Source: Colimorpha sp045222295 (GTDB taxonomy: Bacteria > Bacteroidota > Bacteroidia > Bacteroidales > P3). Taken from it: 64,000 nucleotides of DNA. Location of the stretch: the NCBI GenBank assembly GCA_045222295.1, contig JBGUXP010000006.1:1-64000 (forward strand), in the 5' to 3' direction. Positions within the stretch are counted from its first letter, which is position 1. Every line of letters starts with the position of its first letter. The notes beneath the pieces were generated by a model. The model had not been told where the DNA came from. It ran no database searches and saw nothing but the letters and a program-made list of their open reading frames with translations. Below, piece by piece: positions 17,415-28,700 of the stretch. A program made the position numbers and the translations under genes.

Positions 17415-18565
17415 AAACATTGTTTTTTATAGCCGCACTGCTGGGAATGCTCGGCTGTGGCAATCAGAACAATCCGAGTACTCCGAATAATCAGAATAAT
17501 CGGAATACTTTGTCTGCCGAGAGTGACAGCCTCTCTCTCGACGAGGACATCGGCATGATGCTCCTCGTGGGCTTCCGCGGCACGGAGATTGACAGCAATA
17601 AGAACATCGAGATTGTCAGCGCTCTGCGCGACTACCATGTGGGCAGCGTCATCCTCTTCGACTACGATGTGCCCACTGGCACCCGTGGACGCAATATCAA
17701 GAGCCCCGAGCAGTTGAAAGAGTTGTGCAGACAGCTGCGGTCGTTCAACCCCAACCTGTTGATCGGCATTGACCAGGAAGGTGGCTACGTGTCGCGTCTG
17801 GCCACACGCTACGGTTTCCCTCGCATCCTGTCGGCACAGAAATGTGCCGCCAAGGGCGACGACACCGTGCGTTACTATGCCGACCTGACAGGCCAGATGC
17901 TTGAAGAGATAGGCATCAACCTCGACTTCGCCCCTGTGGCCGACGTCAATGTCAACCCCCGTTGCCCCGTCATCGGCGGCATCGAGCGCAGCTTCTCCAG
18001 CGACCCGAAGACAGTAGCACGCTGCTGCGGAATATGGTGCGATGAGCTGGCACAACATCATGTGGTGAGTTGCCTGAAGCACTTCCCCGGCCATGGCAGC
18101 GCCACCGGCGACACTCACAAAGGCCTTGTCGATGTAAGCAAAACCTGGCAACGCCGCGAACTGGATCCCTACCGCACACTCATCACCCATCACTCATCAT
18201 TCATGATTATGACCGCCCATGTCATCAACCGCCAACTCGACCCCTCTGGGCTCCCCGCCTCCCTCTCATCCAAGATTACCTCCTACCTGCGCGACAGCCT
18301 CGACTTCCAAGGGGTCATTGTCACCGACGACCTTGCCATGGGCGCCATCGTCAACCAGTACAACTTCGAACAAGCCGTCCGGCTGTCCGTTCTAGCAGGT
18401 GCCGACTTGCTGTGTCTGAGCAACAACGGCGGCACCTACGACATCAATATGGTCCCCAAAGCTGTGGAAGTCATCAAAAAGATGGTCGACAACGGTGAAG
18501 TGGGCGAAGAGAGAATCCGCACAAGTGCCAACAGAATCAGAGCACTAGCATATTTTTCAAAATAA
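17411..18565 (+). CDS. GH3 beta-N-acetylhexosaminidase-like lipoprotein
   Basis: A 384-residue glycoside hydrolase family 3 protein. The signal peptide ends in a lipobox (MLGCGNQ), so it is probably membrane-anchored, unlike cytosolic NagZ. The core shows IGIDQEGGYVSRL, FAPVADVNVNP, the KHFPGHG motif with the catalytic His loop, and GVIVTDDLAMGAI with the nucleophile Asp. Known relatives remove GlcNAc from muropeptides or chitooligosaccharides. Two low-complexity insertions are notable: the N-rich spacer after the lipobox (NQNNPSTPNNQNNRN), and the segment LITHHSSFMIMTAHV encoded by a catca(c/t)-type micro-repeat at 18181-18213. It overlaps recR by 4 nt. Confidence 0.87.
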   Translation: MKTLFFIAALLGMLGCGNQNNPSTPNNQNNRNTLSAESDSLSLDEDIGMMLLVGFRGTEIDSNKNIEIVSALRDYHVGSVILFDYDVPTGTRGRNIKSPEQLKELCRQLRSFNPNLLIGIDQEGGYVSRLATRYGFPRILSAQKCAAKGDDTVRYYADLTGQMLEEIGINLDFAPVADVNVNPRCPVIGGIERSFSSDPKTVARCCGIWCDELAQHHVVSCLKHFPGHGSATGDTHKGLVDVSKTWQRRELDPYRTLITHHSSFMIMTAHVINRQLDPSGLPASLSSKITSYLRDSLDFQGVIVTDDLAMGAIVNQYNFEQAVRLSVLAGADLLCLSNNGGTYDINMVPKAVEVIKKMVDNGEVGEERIRTSANRIRALAYFSK

Positions 18566-18579
18566 TCCGAAAAAAAGTG

Positions 18580-18587
18580 TATATTTG
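18580..18587 (+). promoter_or_regulatory. recA -7 promoter element
   Basis: TATATTTG matches the TAnnTTTG consensus 46 nt before the recA ATG. The -33 region is only a T-run (18553-18558), so the promoter is supported by the -7 box alone. Confidence 0.55.
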
Positions 18588-18633
18588 CACCTATCAAATA
18601 AAGAATAAACAATAATATAAATACTTGAACATT

Positions 18634-19665
18634 ATGGCAAAAGAAGTGAACGACGCCGATGCCCTGAAGCTGGAAAAACTGAAAATCCTCCAGAGCACCC
18701 TCGACAAGATAGAAAAGAACTACGGCAAGGGCTCCATCATGAAGTTGGGCGACCGTCCCGATGAGCAGCTCGACGTCATCTCCACCGGCAGCATCAGCCT
18801 CGATATGGCCCTCGGTGTCGGAGGCTTCCCCCGTGGCCGCGTCATCGAGATTTATGGTCCTGAGAGCTCCGGTAAGACCACCCTGGCCATCCATGCCATC
18901 GCCGAATGCCAGAAAGCCGGCGGCATCGCCGCCTTCATCGACGCCGAGCATGCTTTCGACAGCTTCTATGCCAAGAAACTGGGTGTCGACATCAACAACC
19001 TTCTGGTCTCGCAGCCCGACAACGGTGAGCAGGCCCTCGAGATTGCCGACAACCTCATCCGTTCCGGTGCCATCGACATCATCGTCATCGACTCCGTGGC
19101 CGCCCTCACCCCCAAGGCTGAAATCGACGGTGACATGGGCGACAGCAAGGTGGGCCTCCAGGCACGCCTCATGAGCCAGGCCATGCGCAAGCTCACCGCC
19201 ACCATCAGCAAGACCAACTGCTGCTGCATCTTCATCAACCAGCTGCGTGAGAAGATAGGTGTCCTCTTCGGCAACCCCGAGACCACCACCGGTGGCAACG
19301 CTCTGAAATTCTACGCCTCCGTGCGTATCGACATCCGCCGCACCCAGGCCATCAAGGACGGCGACCAGAATATCGGCAACCGTGTGAAGGTGCGCGTGGT
19401 GAAGAACAAGGTGGCCCCTCCCTTCCGCCAGTGCGAGTTCGACCTCATGTTCGGCGAGGGCATCAGCAAGCTGGGCGAGATTATCGACCTCGGTGTCGAC
19501 CTCGACATCATCCACAAGAGCGGCTCATGGTTCAGCTATGGCGAGAGCAAGCTGGCCCAAGGACGTGAAGCCCTCAAGCAACTGCTGCGCGACAACCCCG
19601 AGCTCACCGACGAGCTCGAAGGCAAGATCCGCACTGCCCTCAAGGAGAAACAAGCTGAAGAATAA
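18634..19665 (+). CDS. recA: Recombinase RecA
   Basis: A 343-residue ATP-dependent strand-exchange protein for homologous recombination. The Walker A motif GPESSGKT is at residues 75-82, Walker B is IIVIDSVAALTPK, and the L2 loop region is INQLREKIGVLFGNPETTTGGNALKFYASVR. The C-terminal domain (ELTDELEGKIRTALKEK) is acidic and short. I chose the ATG at 18634; a TTG 9 nt upstream is also in frame but less likely. The recR-GH3-recA-relA-mazG series runs on one strand with small gaps. Confidence 0.97.
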   Translation: MAKEVNDADALKLEKLKILQSTLDKIEKNYGKGSIMKLGDRPDEQLDVISTGSISLDMALGVGGFPRGRVIEIYGPESSGKTTLAIHAIAECQKAGGIAAFIDAEHAFDSFYAKKLGVDINNLLVSQPDNGEQALEIADNLIRSGAIDIIVIDSVAALTPKAEIDGDMGDSKVGLQARLMSQAMRKLTATISKTNCCCIFINQLREKIGVLFGNPETTTGGNALKFYASVRIDIRRTQAIKDGDQNIGNRVKVRVVKNKVAPPFRQCEFDLMFGEGISKLGEIIDLGVDLDIIHKSGSWFSYGESKLAQGREALKQLLRDNPELTDELEGKIRTALKEKQAEE

Positions 19666-19704
19666 GTCCCTAGAAACCCTAAGGACCTTAAAGACCCTAC
19701 CGAC

Positions 19705-21888
19705 ATGTATATCATCGACGAAGCACGCGAAGAGCGCGACATACAGGCCAAATACGACGAGCTCATCGAAGCCTGCCGTGCGCTGAAGCCCCTCACCCCC
19801 GAGGAGGAGTCCAATATCTTCCGTGCCTTCCAGATGGCCAAAAAAGCCCATGCCGGCACCCGTCGCAAGAGTGGCGAGCCTTATATCTTCCACCCGCTGG
19901 CAGTGGGCCTTATCGCCGCCAAGGAGGTGGGCCTCGGTCCCACGGCCATCATTGCCGCCCTGCTCCACGACGTGGTGGAAGATACCGACATCACCCTCGA
20001 TGAGTTGCGTATGGTCTTCGGCGACCGCGTGGCCCGTATCGTCGACGGCGTCACCAAGATAGAGGATGTCATGCTCCTCCAGCAGTCAGAGTCCACGCAA
20101 GCGGAGAACTATCGCAAGATATTGCTCTCCATGTGCAACGACGCCTACGTCATCTTCCTCAAGATTTGCGACCGGCTGCACAATATGCGCACCCTCGGCT
20201 CCATGAAGGACACCAAGAAGCTAATCATCGCCTCCGAGACTTCCTACCTCTACATCCCCCTGGCCCATCGTCTGGGACTCTACACCATCAAGACCGAGCT
20301 CGAGGAGCTGGTGATGAAGTATACCAATCCAGAGAAATACGACGAGATAGCCGCCAAAATTGCCGCCACTGCCGACAAGGGAGCCAAACTCCACGAATGC
20401 CTCGTCGACCCTGTACGCGAGATGCTCAACAAGGAGGGCTACAGCTATTCCCTCAAGACCCGCGTCAAGTCGGTCTACAGCTGTTGGAAAAAGATAGAGA
20501 ACAAGCATGTCTCCTTCGAGGAGATTTTCGACCTCTACGCCATGCGTATCATCCTTCACGGCGTGCCGCGCGAGAAAGAGAAGGAGGAATGCTTCAAGGT
20601 CTACGCCCTCATCTCGCAACAGTTCGACCCCAACCCCACCCGCTTCCGCGACTGGATTACCCACCCGAAAAACAATGGCTATGAGAGTCTCCAGACCACC
20701 GTCATGACTCCCATAGGGACCTGGGTCGAAATCCAGATACGCACCGAACGCATGGACACCATCGCCGAGAAAGGTATGGCGGCCCATTTCCTCTACAAGG
20801 AGGCCCACCCCGAGGAGAACATCGAGCACAACCCTGTCGAGGAATGGCTCCAGCAGATTCGCACCTCCCTCGAACAGAGCGACAAGAGCGCCCTCGACCT
20901 CGTCGAGGAATTCAAGGAAAGCCTCTATACCAAAGAGATATATATCTTCACCCCTCGCGGCCGCACCGTCACCCTGCCCTCGCGCAGCACAGTGCTCGAC
21001 TTCGCCTACGCCATCCATACCGACCTCGGCCACCACTGCATCGGCGCCAAGGTCAACGCCCGCGTCGTCAGCCGCAACGAACGCCTCCATACCGGCGACC
21101 AGGTCCAGGTGCTTACCACCGCCAACACCCTTCCCTCCGAGGAATGGCTCACGGAGTGCCAGACCCCTCATGCCAAAGAGGCCATCAAAGACTTCCTCCG
21201 CGCCAACAAGAAAAAATACACCTCCGAAGGACGCCAGAAACTGAAAGAATACTACAAAAACCTCCACCTGAAAGACACCCCTCAAAACTGGGGACAGCTC
21301 AAGCGCTTCCTCGGCAACCCCTCCGACATCGATGTGCTCTACGACCTCGCCGTAGGCGCCGTCTCCGAGCACCAGGTGGCCGAATGCTTCGGCAAGGCGC
21401 ATCACGAACCCAACCTCATCTTCCTCGACCAATACAAGAAACTCACCACCCCCTTCCTCCTCGACAAAGAATACGAGAACCTTCCCACCGAGACCGCCCC
21501 TTGCTGCAAACCAGTCCAAGGCGACCAGGTGGTAGGTATCGTCAAGAGCGACCGCATCGTCGTCCACCGTACCAACTGCCGAGAGGCCATGAAGGAGATG
21601 GCCAACCATGAGAACCGTACCATCCGTGCCAAATGGCGCCCCGGCGAACAGCTCGCCTTCCTCACAGGCATCTCCCTCACCGCCATCGACCGCAAAGGCC
21701 TCCTGCAGGAAATCACAAGCCATATCTCCAACGAGATGGGCCTCAACATGCGTGCCATCACCCTCGAGACCTCCGAGGGCGTCTGCCGCGGTATCATCAT
21801 GTTCTACATCAACAATATCGACAGCCTCAACAGTCTGATAGAGAAACTCAAAGCCATCGATGAAATCGAAGACGTGCACCGCATCTGA
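19705..21888 (+). CDS. relA: RelA/SpoT-family (p)ppGpp synthetase/hydrolase
   Basis: A 727-residue long RSH enzyme that makes and probably degrades (p)ppGpp in the stringent response. The N-terminal HD hydrolase domain keeps the H88-D89 pair in LLHDVVEDTD. The synthetase domain follows (RVKSVYSCWKKI, then VEIQIRTERMDTIAEKGMAAH). The TGS domain starts at YIFTPRGRTVTLP, and the C-terminal ACT domain is LTAIDRKGLLQEITSHIS. Both catalytic halves look intact, so a bifunctional enzyme is likely. The last 29 nt overlap the start of mazG. Confidence 0.94.
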   Translation: MYIIDEAREERDIQAKYDELIEACRALKPLTPEEESNIFRAFQMAKKAHAGTRRKSGEPYIFHPLAVGLIAAKEVGLGPTAIIAALLHDVVEDTDITLDELRMVFGDRVARIVDGVTKIEDVMLLQQSESTQAENYRKILLSMCNDAYVIFLKICDRLHNMRTLGSMKDTKKLIIASETSYLYIPLAHRLGLYTIKTELEELVMKYTNPEKYDEIAAKIAATADKGAKLHECLVDPVREMLNKEGYSYSLKTRVKSVYSCWKKIENKHVSFEEIFDLYAMRIILHGVPREKEKEECFKVYALISQQFDPNPTRFRDWITHPKNNGYESLQTTVMTPIGTWVEIQIRTERMDTIAEKGMAAHFLYKEAHPEENIEHNPVEEWLQQIRTSLEQSDKSALDLVEEFKESLYTKEIYIFTPRGRTVTLPSRSTVLDFAYAIHTDLGHHCIGAKVNARVVSRNERLHTGDQVQVLTTANTLPSEEWLTECQTPHAKEAIKDFLRANKKKYTSEGRQKLKEYYKNLHLKDTPQNWGQLKRFLGNPSDIDVLYDLAVGAVSEHQVAECFGKAHHEPNLIFLDQYKKLTTPFLLDKEYENLPTETAPCCKPVQGDQVVGIVKSDRIVVHRTNCREAMKEMANHENRTIRAKWRPGEQLAFLTGISLTAIDRKGLLQEITSHISNEMGLNMRAITLETSEGVCRGIIMFYINNIDSLNSLIEKLKAIDEIEDVHRI

Positions 21889-22471
21889 GGCTCGGGAAGC
21901 TTTCCAGCGCCTAAGCGACATTCTCGACACCCTCCGCAAGGAGTGTCCGTGGGACAAGGTGCAGACCATGAAAAGCCTCCGTTACCTCACCATCGAGGAA
22001 GTCCACGAACTCAGCGAAGCCGTCGTCGCACAGTCGCGCGACGATATTAAGAAGGAACTCGGCGATGTGGCCATGCACATCCTCTTCTACTGCAAAATCG
22101 CCGAAGAGGAAGGGTTGTTCACCACTGCCGACGTCTACAATACCATCTGCGAGAAACTCATAGCACGCCATCCCTTCATCTATGACAAGGAGAACTACCA
22201 TGGCGAGAACTGGGAACAGTTGAAGATGCGCGAAGGCCGCAAGAACGTCCTCGAGGGGGTCCCCGATAGTCTCCCCACCCTCGTCAAAACCGTCCGCATG
22301 CAGGAAAAGGTGGCCGGCAACACCGACAACACCGCCGAACCTGCCGGCATGACGGAAGAGGAGTTCGGCCAGAAACTCTTCGACCTCGTCGACTGGGGCC
22401 GCCGCCACGGCATCAATGCCGACGACGCCCTCGCCCTCGCCAACCGCCGCTTCAAAGAGCAGCATTTATAA
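21860..22471 (+). CDS. mazG: MazG nucleoside triphosphate pyrophosphohydrolase, shortened C-terminal domain
   Basis: A 203-residue protein of the all-alpha NTP pyrophosphohydrolase family, which hydrolyses NTPs to NMPs and can lower ppGpp levels. The N-terminal MazG domain is complete: CPWDKVQTMKSL, EEVHELSEAV and KKELGDVAMHILFYCKIAEE. The C-terminal domain keeps only its ends (LPTLVKTVRMQEKVAG, then EEEFGQKLFDLVDWGRRHGINADDAL...). The central segment that carries the second EExxE helix in ~260-residue relatives is missing, replaced by a short Thr/Ala stretch. The frame is intact, so this is a deletion variant rather than a pseudogene. It overlaps relA by 29 nt, which fits a shared role in nucleotide metabolism. 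Confidence 0.88.
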   Translation: MKSKTCTASEAREAFQRLSDILDTLRKECPWDKVQTMKSLRYLTIEEVHELSEAVVAQSRDDIKKELGDVAMHILFYCKIAEEEGLFTTADVYNTICEKLIARHPFIYDKENYHGENWEQLKMREGRKNVLEGVPDSLPTLVKTVRMQEKVAGNTDNTAEPAGMTEEEFGQKLFDLVDWGRRHGINADDALALANRRFKEQHL

Positions 22472-22502
22472 ATACATGATTTTTTGTTTCTTAGTACTAT
22501 CT

Positions 22503-22587
22503 CCTCTGTACATCCTCTGTATATCCTCTGTACATCCTCTGTAGATGCTCTGTATAAAACGCAGAGGAAATGCAGAGAAAATATAGA
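22503..22587. repeat. 11-bp tandem repeat (x5) with complementary arm
   Basis: Five consecutive 11-mers of the type CCTCTGTACAT occupy 22503-22557. They are followed at 22559-22587 by a complementary arm containing GCAGAGG and GCAGAG, so the transcript could fold into a hairpin. It lies just after mazG and could act as a transcript end, although no strong T-run follows. Confidence 0.75.
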
Positions 22588-22638
22588 AAAAACATCCAGA
22601 AAAAATGGCATCATAGCAATGTGGAAAGAAAAAAAAAT

Positions 22639-22669
22639 TTTGCCAGTAAAAAATAAAGGTGTATTTTTG
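22639..22669 (+). promoter_or_regulatory. Promoter of the 2229-aa T9SS protein
   Basis: TTTG at 22639-22642 and TATTTTTG at 22662-22669 are separated by 19 nt, an excellent Bacteroidota promoter match. The leader is about 50 nt. Confidence 0.78.
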
Positions 22670-22728
22670 CCCCATATTTTACAATTAAGGAAACATAATT
22701 ATATTAATATTAACCAAAACACTTTTTT

Positions 22729-25700
22729 ATGAAAAAATTTACGTTTTTAACGGCTCTTGCGGCGCTGCTCCTGCTACCGTCGCTGGCCAACGCACAAAGC
22801 ACCGACTGCACAAATGCAGTTGTTGTCACTGCCTCAACGCCCTTTACCGAGGGGTTTGAAAGTGGCAGCATGCCCGACTGCTGGACACAAAGTGGCTCCA
22901 GCTCCACCGAGTGGTCTGTTGCCACTGGCGACTACAGCTCCGCCACAGGAGCACATAGCGGCACCTACAACGCCAAGATTAACATCAATGCCTATTCGGG
23001 TGACAAAACACTCATCACACCCCTGCTGGACCTCAGCAGTATGTCCGCTGCCCAAATCACTTTCTGGCATGTGCAACGTGCATGGGGAAGCGATGTAGAC
23101 GAGTTGACCGTCAAATACCGCACCTCCGAAAGCGGCACATGGACCACTCTCCAAACCTACACTTCTGCTTATAGCACCTGGACAGAGGAATCCATCATTC
23201 TGCCCAACACCAGTGCCACCTTCCAGATAGCCTTTGAGTGCAGTTCGCACTATGGCTACGGCGTAGGACTCGACGACATCACCATCGGCGCTCCTCCTAC
23301 CTGTCTTGCCATCACCAACCTAAACGTCAGCAATATCACCACTGACAATGCCACTATCAGCTGGTCAGACCTCCTCAATGACAATAGCACCACTTACACC
23401 ATAAGTTATTGGACCAATAACAACACCCCCACTGTTATTACTGGTATTAGCAACACTTCCTATACGCTCACCAATCTTGACGCCAATACCGGCTACAACT
23501 TCTCAGTGACAGCCAACTGTTCTTCCACCGATGCCTCTGTCCCCACAGAAGGTTCCTTTGCTACACTCTGCGGAGGCAGCACGTGCAACCTCACTCTTAC
23601 TGGTGGTTACTACATCCAGTTCAAAATCTACCAAAACGGTGCTCTTAAAGGAACTTACAATCCCCAGGGTGGCAGCAGCACGGCAGAAGTCTGCAATTCC
23701 GATCCCGTAATAGTCGTTATCAACAACACTAGTTCCTATACGGCCTATAACTACTCTGTCACCGATCTGGCAGGAACCGTTTTGATGTCGGGCAACCTCA
23801 GCAGCAGTAACAGTATTACCGACACCATCGCCACCCCCTGCCCCACCTGCATCCCTCCGACGGCGCTGCAAATCGGCAGTGTGACCACGGATGAAATCCA
23901 CATCTCCTGGACTCCTCGCAGCGACGCCACCCAGTTCATCGTCTACATAGGCGACTCACTGGTGAACGACAACGTCACCGATACTTTCTACACCTTCACC
24001 AACCTCAATGCAAACACTCTCTACACCGTCAAGGTGCAGAGCGTCTGCACTACCGATGACAGCTCCGCCATCGTTGGCACCAATGTTCGCACCGCCTGCG
24101 GCGCCATCACCCTGCCCTACATCGTTGATTTCGAAGATGCCGCCTACAACGGCGCCTGGTACCCCTGCTGGGACAGCGTTATCCATGCCGGCACCGACCC
24201 CTCGGTCAACGACCAAAACAGTCCCGCCAACCATACCCCGGGCGGCACCTATGCCATGTACCTCCAAGCCAATAATTCCCAGCACTACAATCTTGTGGTT
24301 TCACCTCAGGTCCCCCTGCCCGGCAACCAGATTTTTGTCAGTTTCTGGGCTCGAGTCACCTCCTCGAACAGTGCTTGGCTCAAAGCTGGCGTGATGACCA
24401 ACCCACACGACACCAGTACCTTCATTCCCTTGGTGCAAGTGAGCGGCAATAGTTGGAACGAATACACCTTCACCACCTCGACCCTTGATCCCGACGCCAC
24501 CTACTACATTGCATGGCTCGGCTATGGTGTTCCCTCGGGCTACTACTCTACCACTGCCTTCATCGGCAAATTCGACGACATTATCATCCGTCAGGACAAC
24601 GGCTGCAACAAGCCCAATATGGCTGTCGTTGACAGCGTAGGCCCCTACACTGCCTACCTCACCTGGACCACCGGCGGAGCCACCGCCACCGCCTACGACC
24701 TCTTCTACGGCACGCTTAACAACATCGACAGCGCCGCCGTGGTGACCGTCACCGACCTGGACGACACCGTGCACTATACCCTCACCGACCTCCTGCCCCA
24801 GACCACCTACCATGCATGGGTGCGCACCGCCTGCGGCAGCGACAGCGCCGATGCCAAATACATTGGCAGCTTCACCACGCAGCTCACCTGCGCCCCGGTG
24901 CTGAACGCCACCATGAGCAACATCAGCTACACCGCTGCCCAGATTGAATGGGCCTACGACACCACCCAGGGCTTCCCCACCGAAGGCGTGCAGATTACGG
25001 TGGTGGACAACAACGACAACACCGTCGCTCCTGTGGTGGTTGAGGTTGAAGGCACCAGCCACACCCTCAACAACCTCGCCGCTGGCCACGGCTACACCGT
25101 CACTCTGCGCAACATGTGCCAGGCCGAAAGCCAGATGGACACCGCCGCCGCCGTTAACGTGAGCTTCATGACCCTGTCGTGCAGCGAGATTGCCAGCGAC
25201 GGCAACACCAACAACTACATCCCCACCCACACCTACTACGGCAACACCTATTGCCAGATGCTCTATCTTGCTTCCGAGATGCCAAATGTAAACTCCATCA
25301 ATGGTATTGCCTTCAATGTGGTCACTCGAAATAGTACCAATAACCAGAACCGCCAGTTCGATGTATATGTCAGACATCTCGACACCATCGCCTTCAACGG
25401 CAACAATTATTTCCCTGTCGACTCGACGATGCTTTACGCTGCCAACGTCACCTTCTCTACCGCCTCCGCAGGCTGGCAGGTCATTCCCTTCGACAGCACC
25501 TTCGTCTATAATGGCACCAGCAACCTGCTGATTACAATCAACGACCACACCAACGGATATGGAACTGCCGCTTCTTTTGCCAGCATCAGCGCTCCGAACC
25601 GCGGCAAATATTCCTACCGCGACAACACTCCCTGGACTCCATCCATCATGACAGATGGCAATAACCTCAACATGATTCCTGCCGTGCGCTTTGTGGCCGA

Positions 25701-28700
25701 CTGTGAAGTGCCTTCCTGCTTCGCTCCCATGCTGACCCTTGGCACGGTGGACAGCACCTCCATTGCCGTCACCTGGGTCTCCACCGGCACCGAAAGCGAA
25801 TGGGCCATTGGCTACAAAGCCGAAGGTTCCAATACCATCACTTGGGCTGACAACACCGTTACCGACTTCGCCTATACCTTCACCGACCTTACCCCCAATA
25901 CTTTCTACACCCTCTATGTGGGCTCGCTATGCAATGGCGACACCCTCACCGCATCTGTTAGCGCCAAGACTTCCTGCGCCGCAATCAGCCTGCCCTATAG
26001 CACCAGCTTTGAAGGCGACGTGGTGAACGAGGCCCCTTCCTGCTGGACAGTGGTCAACAGCTACAACTATGGCACATACGACCCCACCACATGGGATTAC
26101 ATCTATGTGGACTACCCCGCCGTCTCCACCGGTGCCCACACTGGCAGCAACTCGCTGGGCTTTGTCTCGGACAATGTGAGCACCCTCATCGCCAGCAGCC
26201 CCCTGCCTGCCAACGGCGAGGCTCTGTTGGTCTCCTTCTGGGCCCAGACCAACGATGACGGCGGCTATGCCACCCTCACCCTCGAAGCCGGCCTGATGAC
26301 CAACCTCGCCAGCGCCAGCACCTTCGTGCCCATGGTGACCCTCACGGGCAGCAACGACTATGCCATCCACGAGTTCGTCACCCCTGAGCTCAGCTCCGAC
26401 AGCACCTACTACCTGGCCTTCCGCTACAATGCTAGCAATTCCTATGGCAATGCCGATGTCGACGACATCGAGATTCGCCTCGACGACGGCTGCCACCGCT
26501 CGACCAATGTCGTTGCCCTCGGCACCTCAGTCGACGAGATTGACGTCACCTGGACCAACGACAACCTGACAAACGAATATGCCGTCCGCTACCGCGTGCG
26601 CGGCACCAACCTCTGGACAACCCTTACCAATATCTACACCACCAGCACCACACTCACTCTTCTCGACACCGCCACGGCCTACGAAATCATGATAGGTACC
26701 GTCTGCTCCATCGACACACAGTGGACCGTCGCCGTCACAGCCAAGACCACCTGCGCCCCCATGGTGCTGCCCTACAGCAACTCGTTCGAGAACGACATCC
26801 CCGGCGACATGCCCGCCTGCTGGAACAACAGCGGCGCTACGGAAACCGACTACTATGGCAACACCTATCCCTCGGTGCTTGACGAAGAAGCCCATACTGG
26901 AGACAACGCCCTGGTCTTCTCCTATATCAACGGCACCAGCATCGTCAGCAGCGAGGCCGTACCGCTGCCTGGCGACAGCATCCATGTGAACTTCTGGGCC
27001 AAGGTGGATAACAGCCCCTACTATGCAAGCCCCCTGATTGAAGCCGGTGTGATGACCAACCCCACCATCGACACTACCTTCATCCCCTTCGACACCGTCA
27101 CCGCCACCAGCTACCAGATGTACGAATTCAACACCAGCGCTCTGAACCACAATGAGATCTATTATGTGGCTTTCCGCTACACCTCCTCTACCAACAACTA
27201 TCTCTCCGCTTACGTCGACGACATCAACATAAGCCTCTTCGAGGGCTGCATGTATCCCACCAACCTCGTGGCTACTCCCTCGGGCAACAGCGTGAGCCTC
27301 ACCTGGAGCAACACTGGCTCGACAACCAACTTCGCCATCCAGTACCGTGCCGCTGGCGACACCACCTGGACTGCCCTTAACAATGTCTCCACCACCACAG
27401 CCTCCATCAGCAACCTCGACGCCTCGACGGCCTACGAGGTGCGAGTGGGTACCGTCTGTGGCACCTCCACCCTCTGGACCAGCACCTCCTTCCAGACCGA
27501 CTGCGGCCTGCTGCCAGTGCCCTACGCCGAGGACTTCGAAGCCTACGCCCGAGACGTGATGCCTCCCTGCTGGATATGGTCGTCAACCTACGCCACTCAC
27601 GATGACGGCGGCGTCTTTCTGAAAGCTTACCATGGCGGCGGCAGCGAATATGTCGTATTGCCTCAACTCGACGGCGCCATCAGCAAACTCAAGGTTGAAT
27701 TCGACACCAAGGTCGGCACCATTGCCGAACGCGACGGTATCCTTATCGGCGTGACCGATGCCAGTGGCACCCTGTTGGCGTGGCTCGACACTCTCCAGGA
27801 TCCCAATTTCTCGCGCAACAATCACTTCCGTAAAACCGTCTACTTCCCCAGTTATATCAACAGAATTCCCGCTGGAGCTGCTCGTGTGGCCTTTGCCCAG
27901 TACCGCAACTGGAACGAATGGGCTCTGATTGACAACATCAACATTGAGGTGCTACCCGACTGCTACCCCGTCGACAACCTCGTTGGCCACAACCTTGACG
28001 ATATCGAGAACACCACCTTCACCTGGACTCCCATGGGCGGTGCCACCCAATGGCAGGTCTATGTCGACACTATGACTGTGGATATCGACTCCCTCGCCAA
28101 CCTCCCAGAATCCCTCTTCGTCGATGTCTACGAACCCTCCTATACCCTCCCCATCGGAATGATTCAGGGCGGCGGCATCTACAACTTCTTCGTGCGCAGC
28201 AACTGTGGTCAGTTCCAAAGTACCTGGGTGAAGAATGAGTTTGGTGCCGGCACCATCATCATGGACCAAGCGACCGACACGGTCACGGGTTGCGGCTTCG
28301 TGGTCTACGACAACGGCGGCCCCATCCGCGGCTATGAGGCACCCAGCAGCAACGAGCTGGTGCTCCGCACCGAAAACGTGGGTAGTCAGCTGCAGATTTT
28401 CGGCGGCAAGTTCGGCTTCGGCACCTCGCCTGCCACTTTGACTGTCTACGACGGCGAAGGCACCACAGGTGCGGTCCTCTTCACCTATAACACCGTCGAC
28501 GGCCGCGACACCATGCTCAACACCATCCTAGCCACCTCCACCACCGGCTCGCTGACCATCACCTTCTCTGTCTCCGGCAATCTGGCTCACACGGGCTACG
28601 AACTCTACATCCGCTGCACCGATGGCGCCCTCTGTCCGCGTCCCACCGAGCTGCAGGCCACGATGACCTCCGAGTCCACAGCCACCGCCACCTGGACAGG

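Noticed and set aside
22503..22557. CRISPR-like array
   Set aside because: The 11-bp units are directly adjacent, without spacers, and no cas gene is near.
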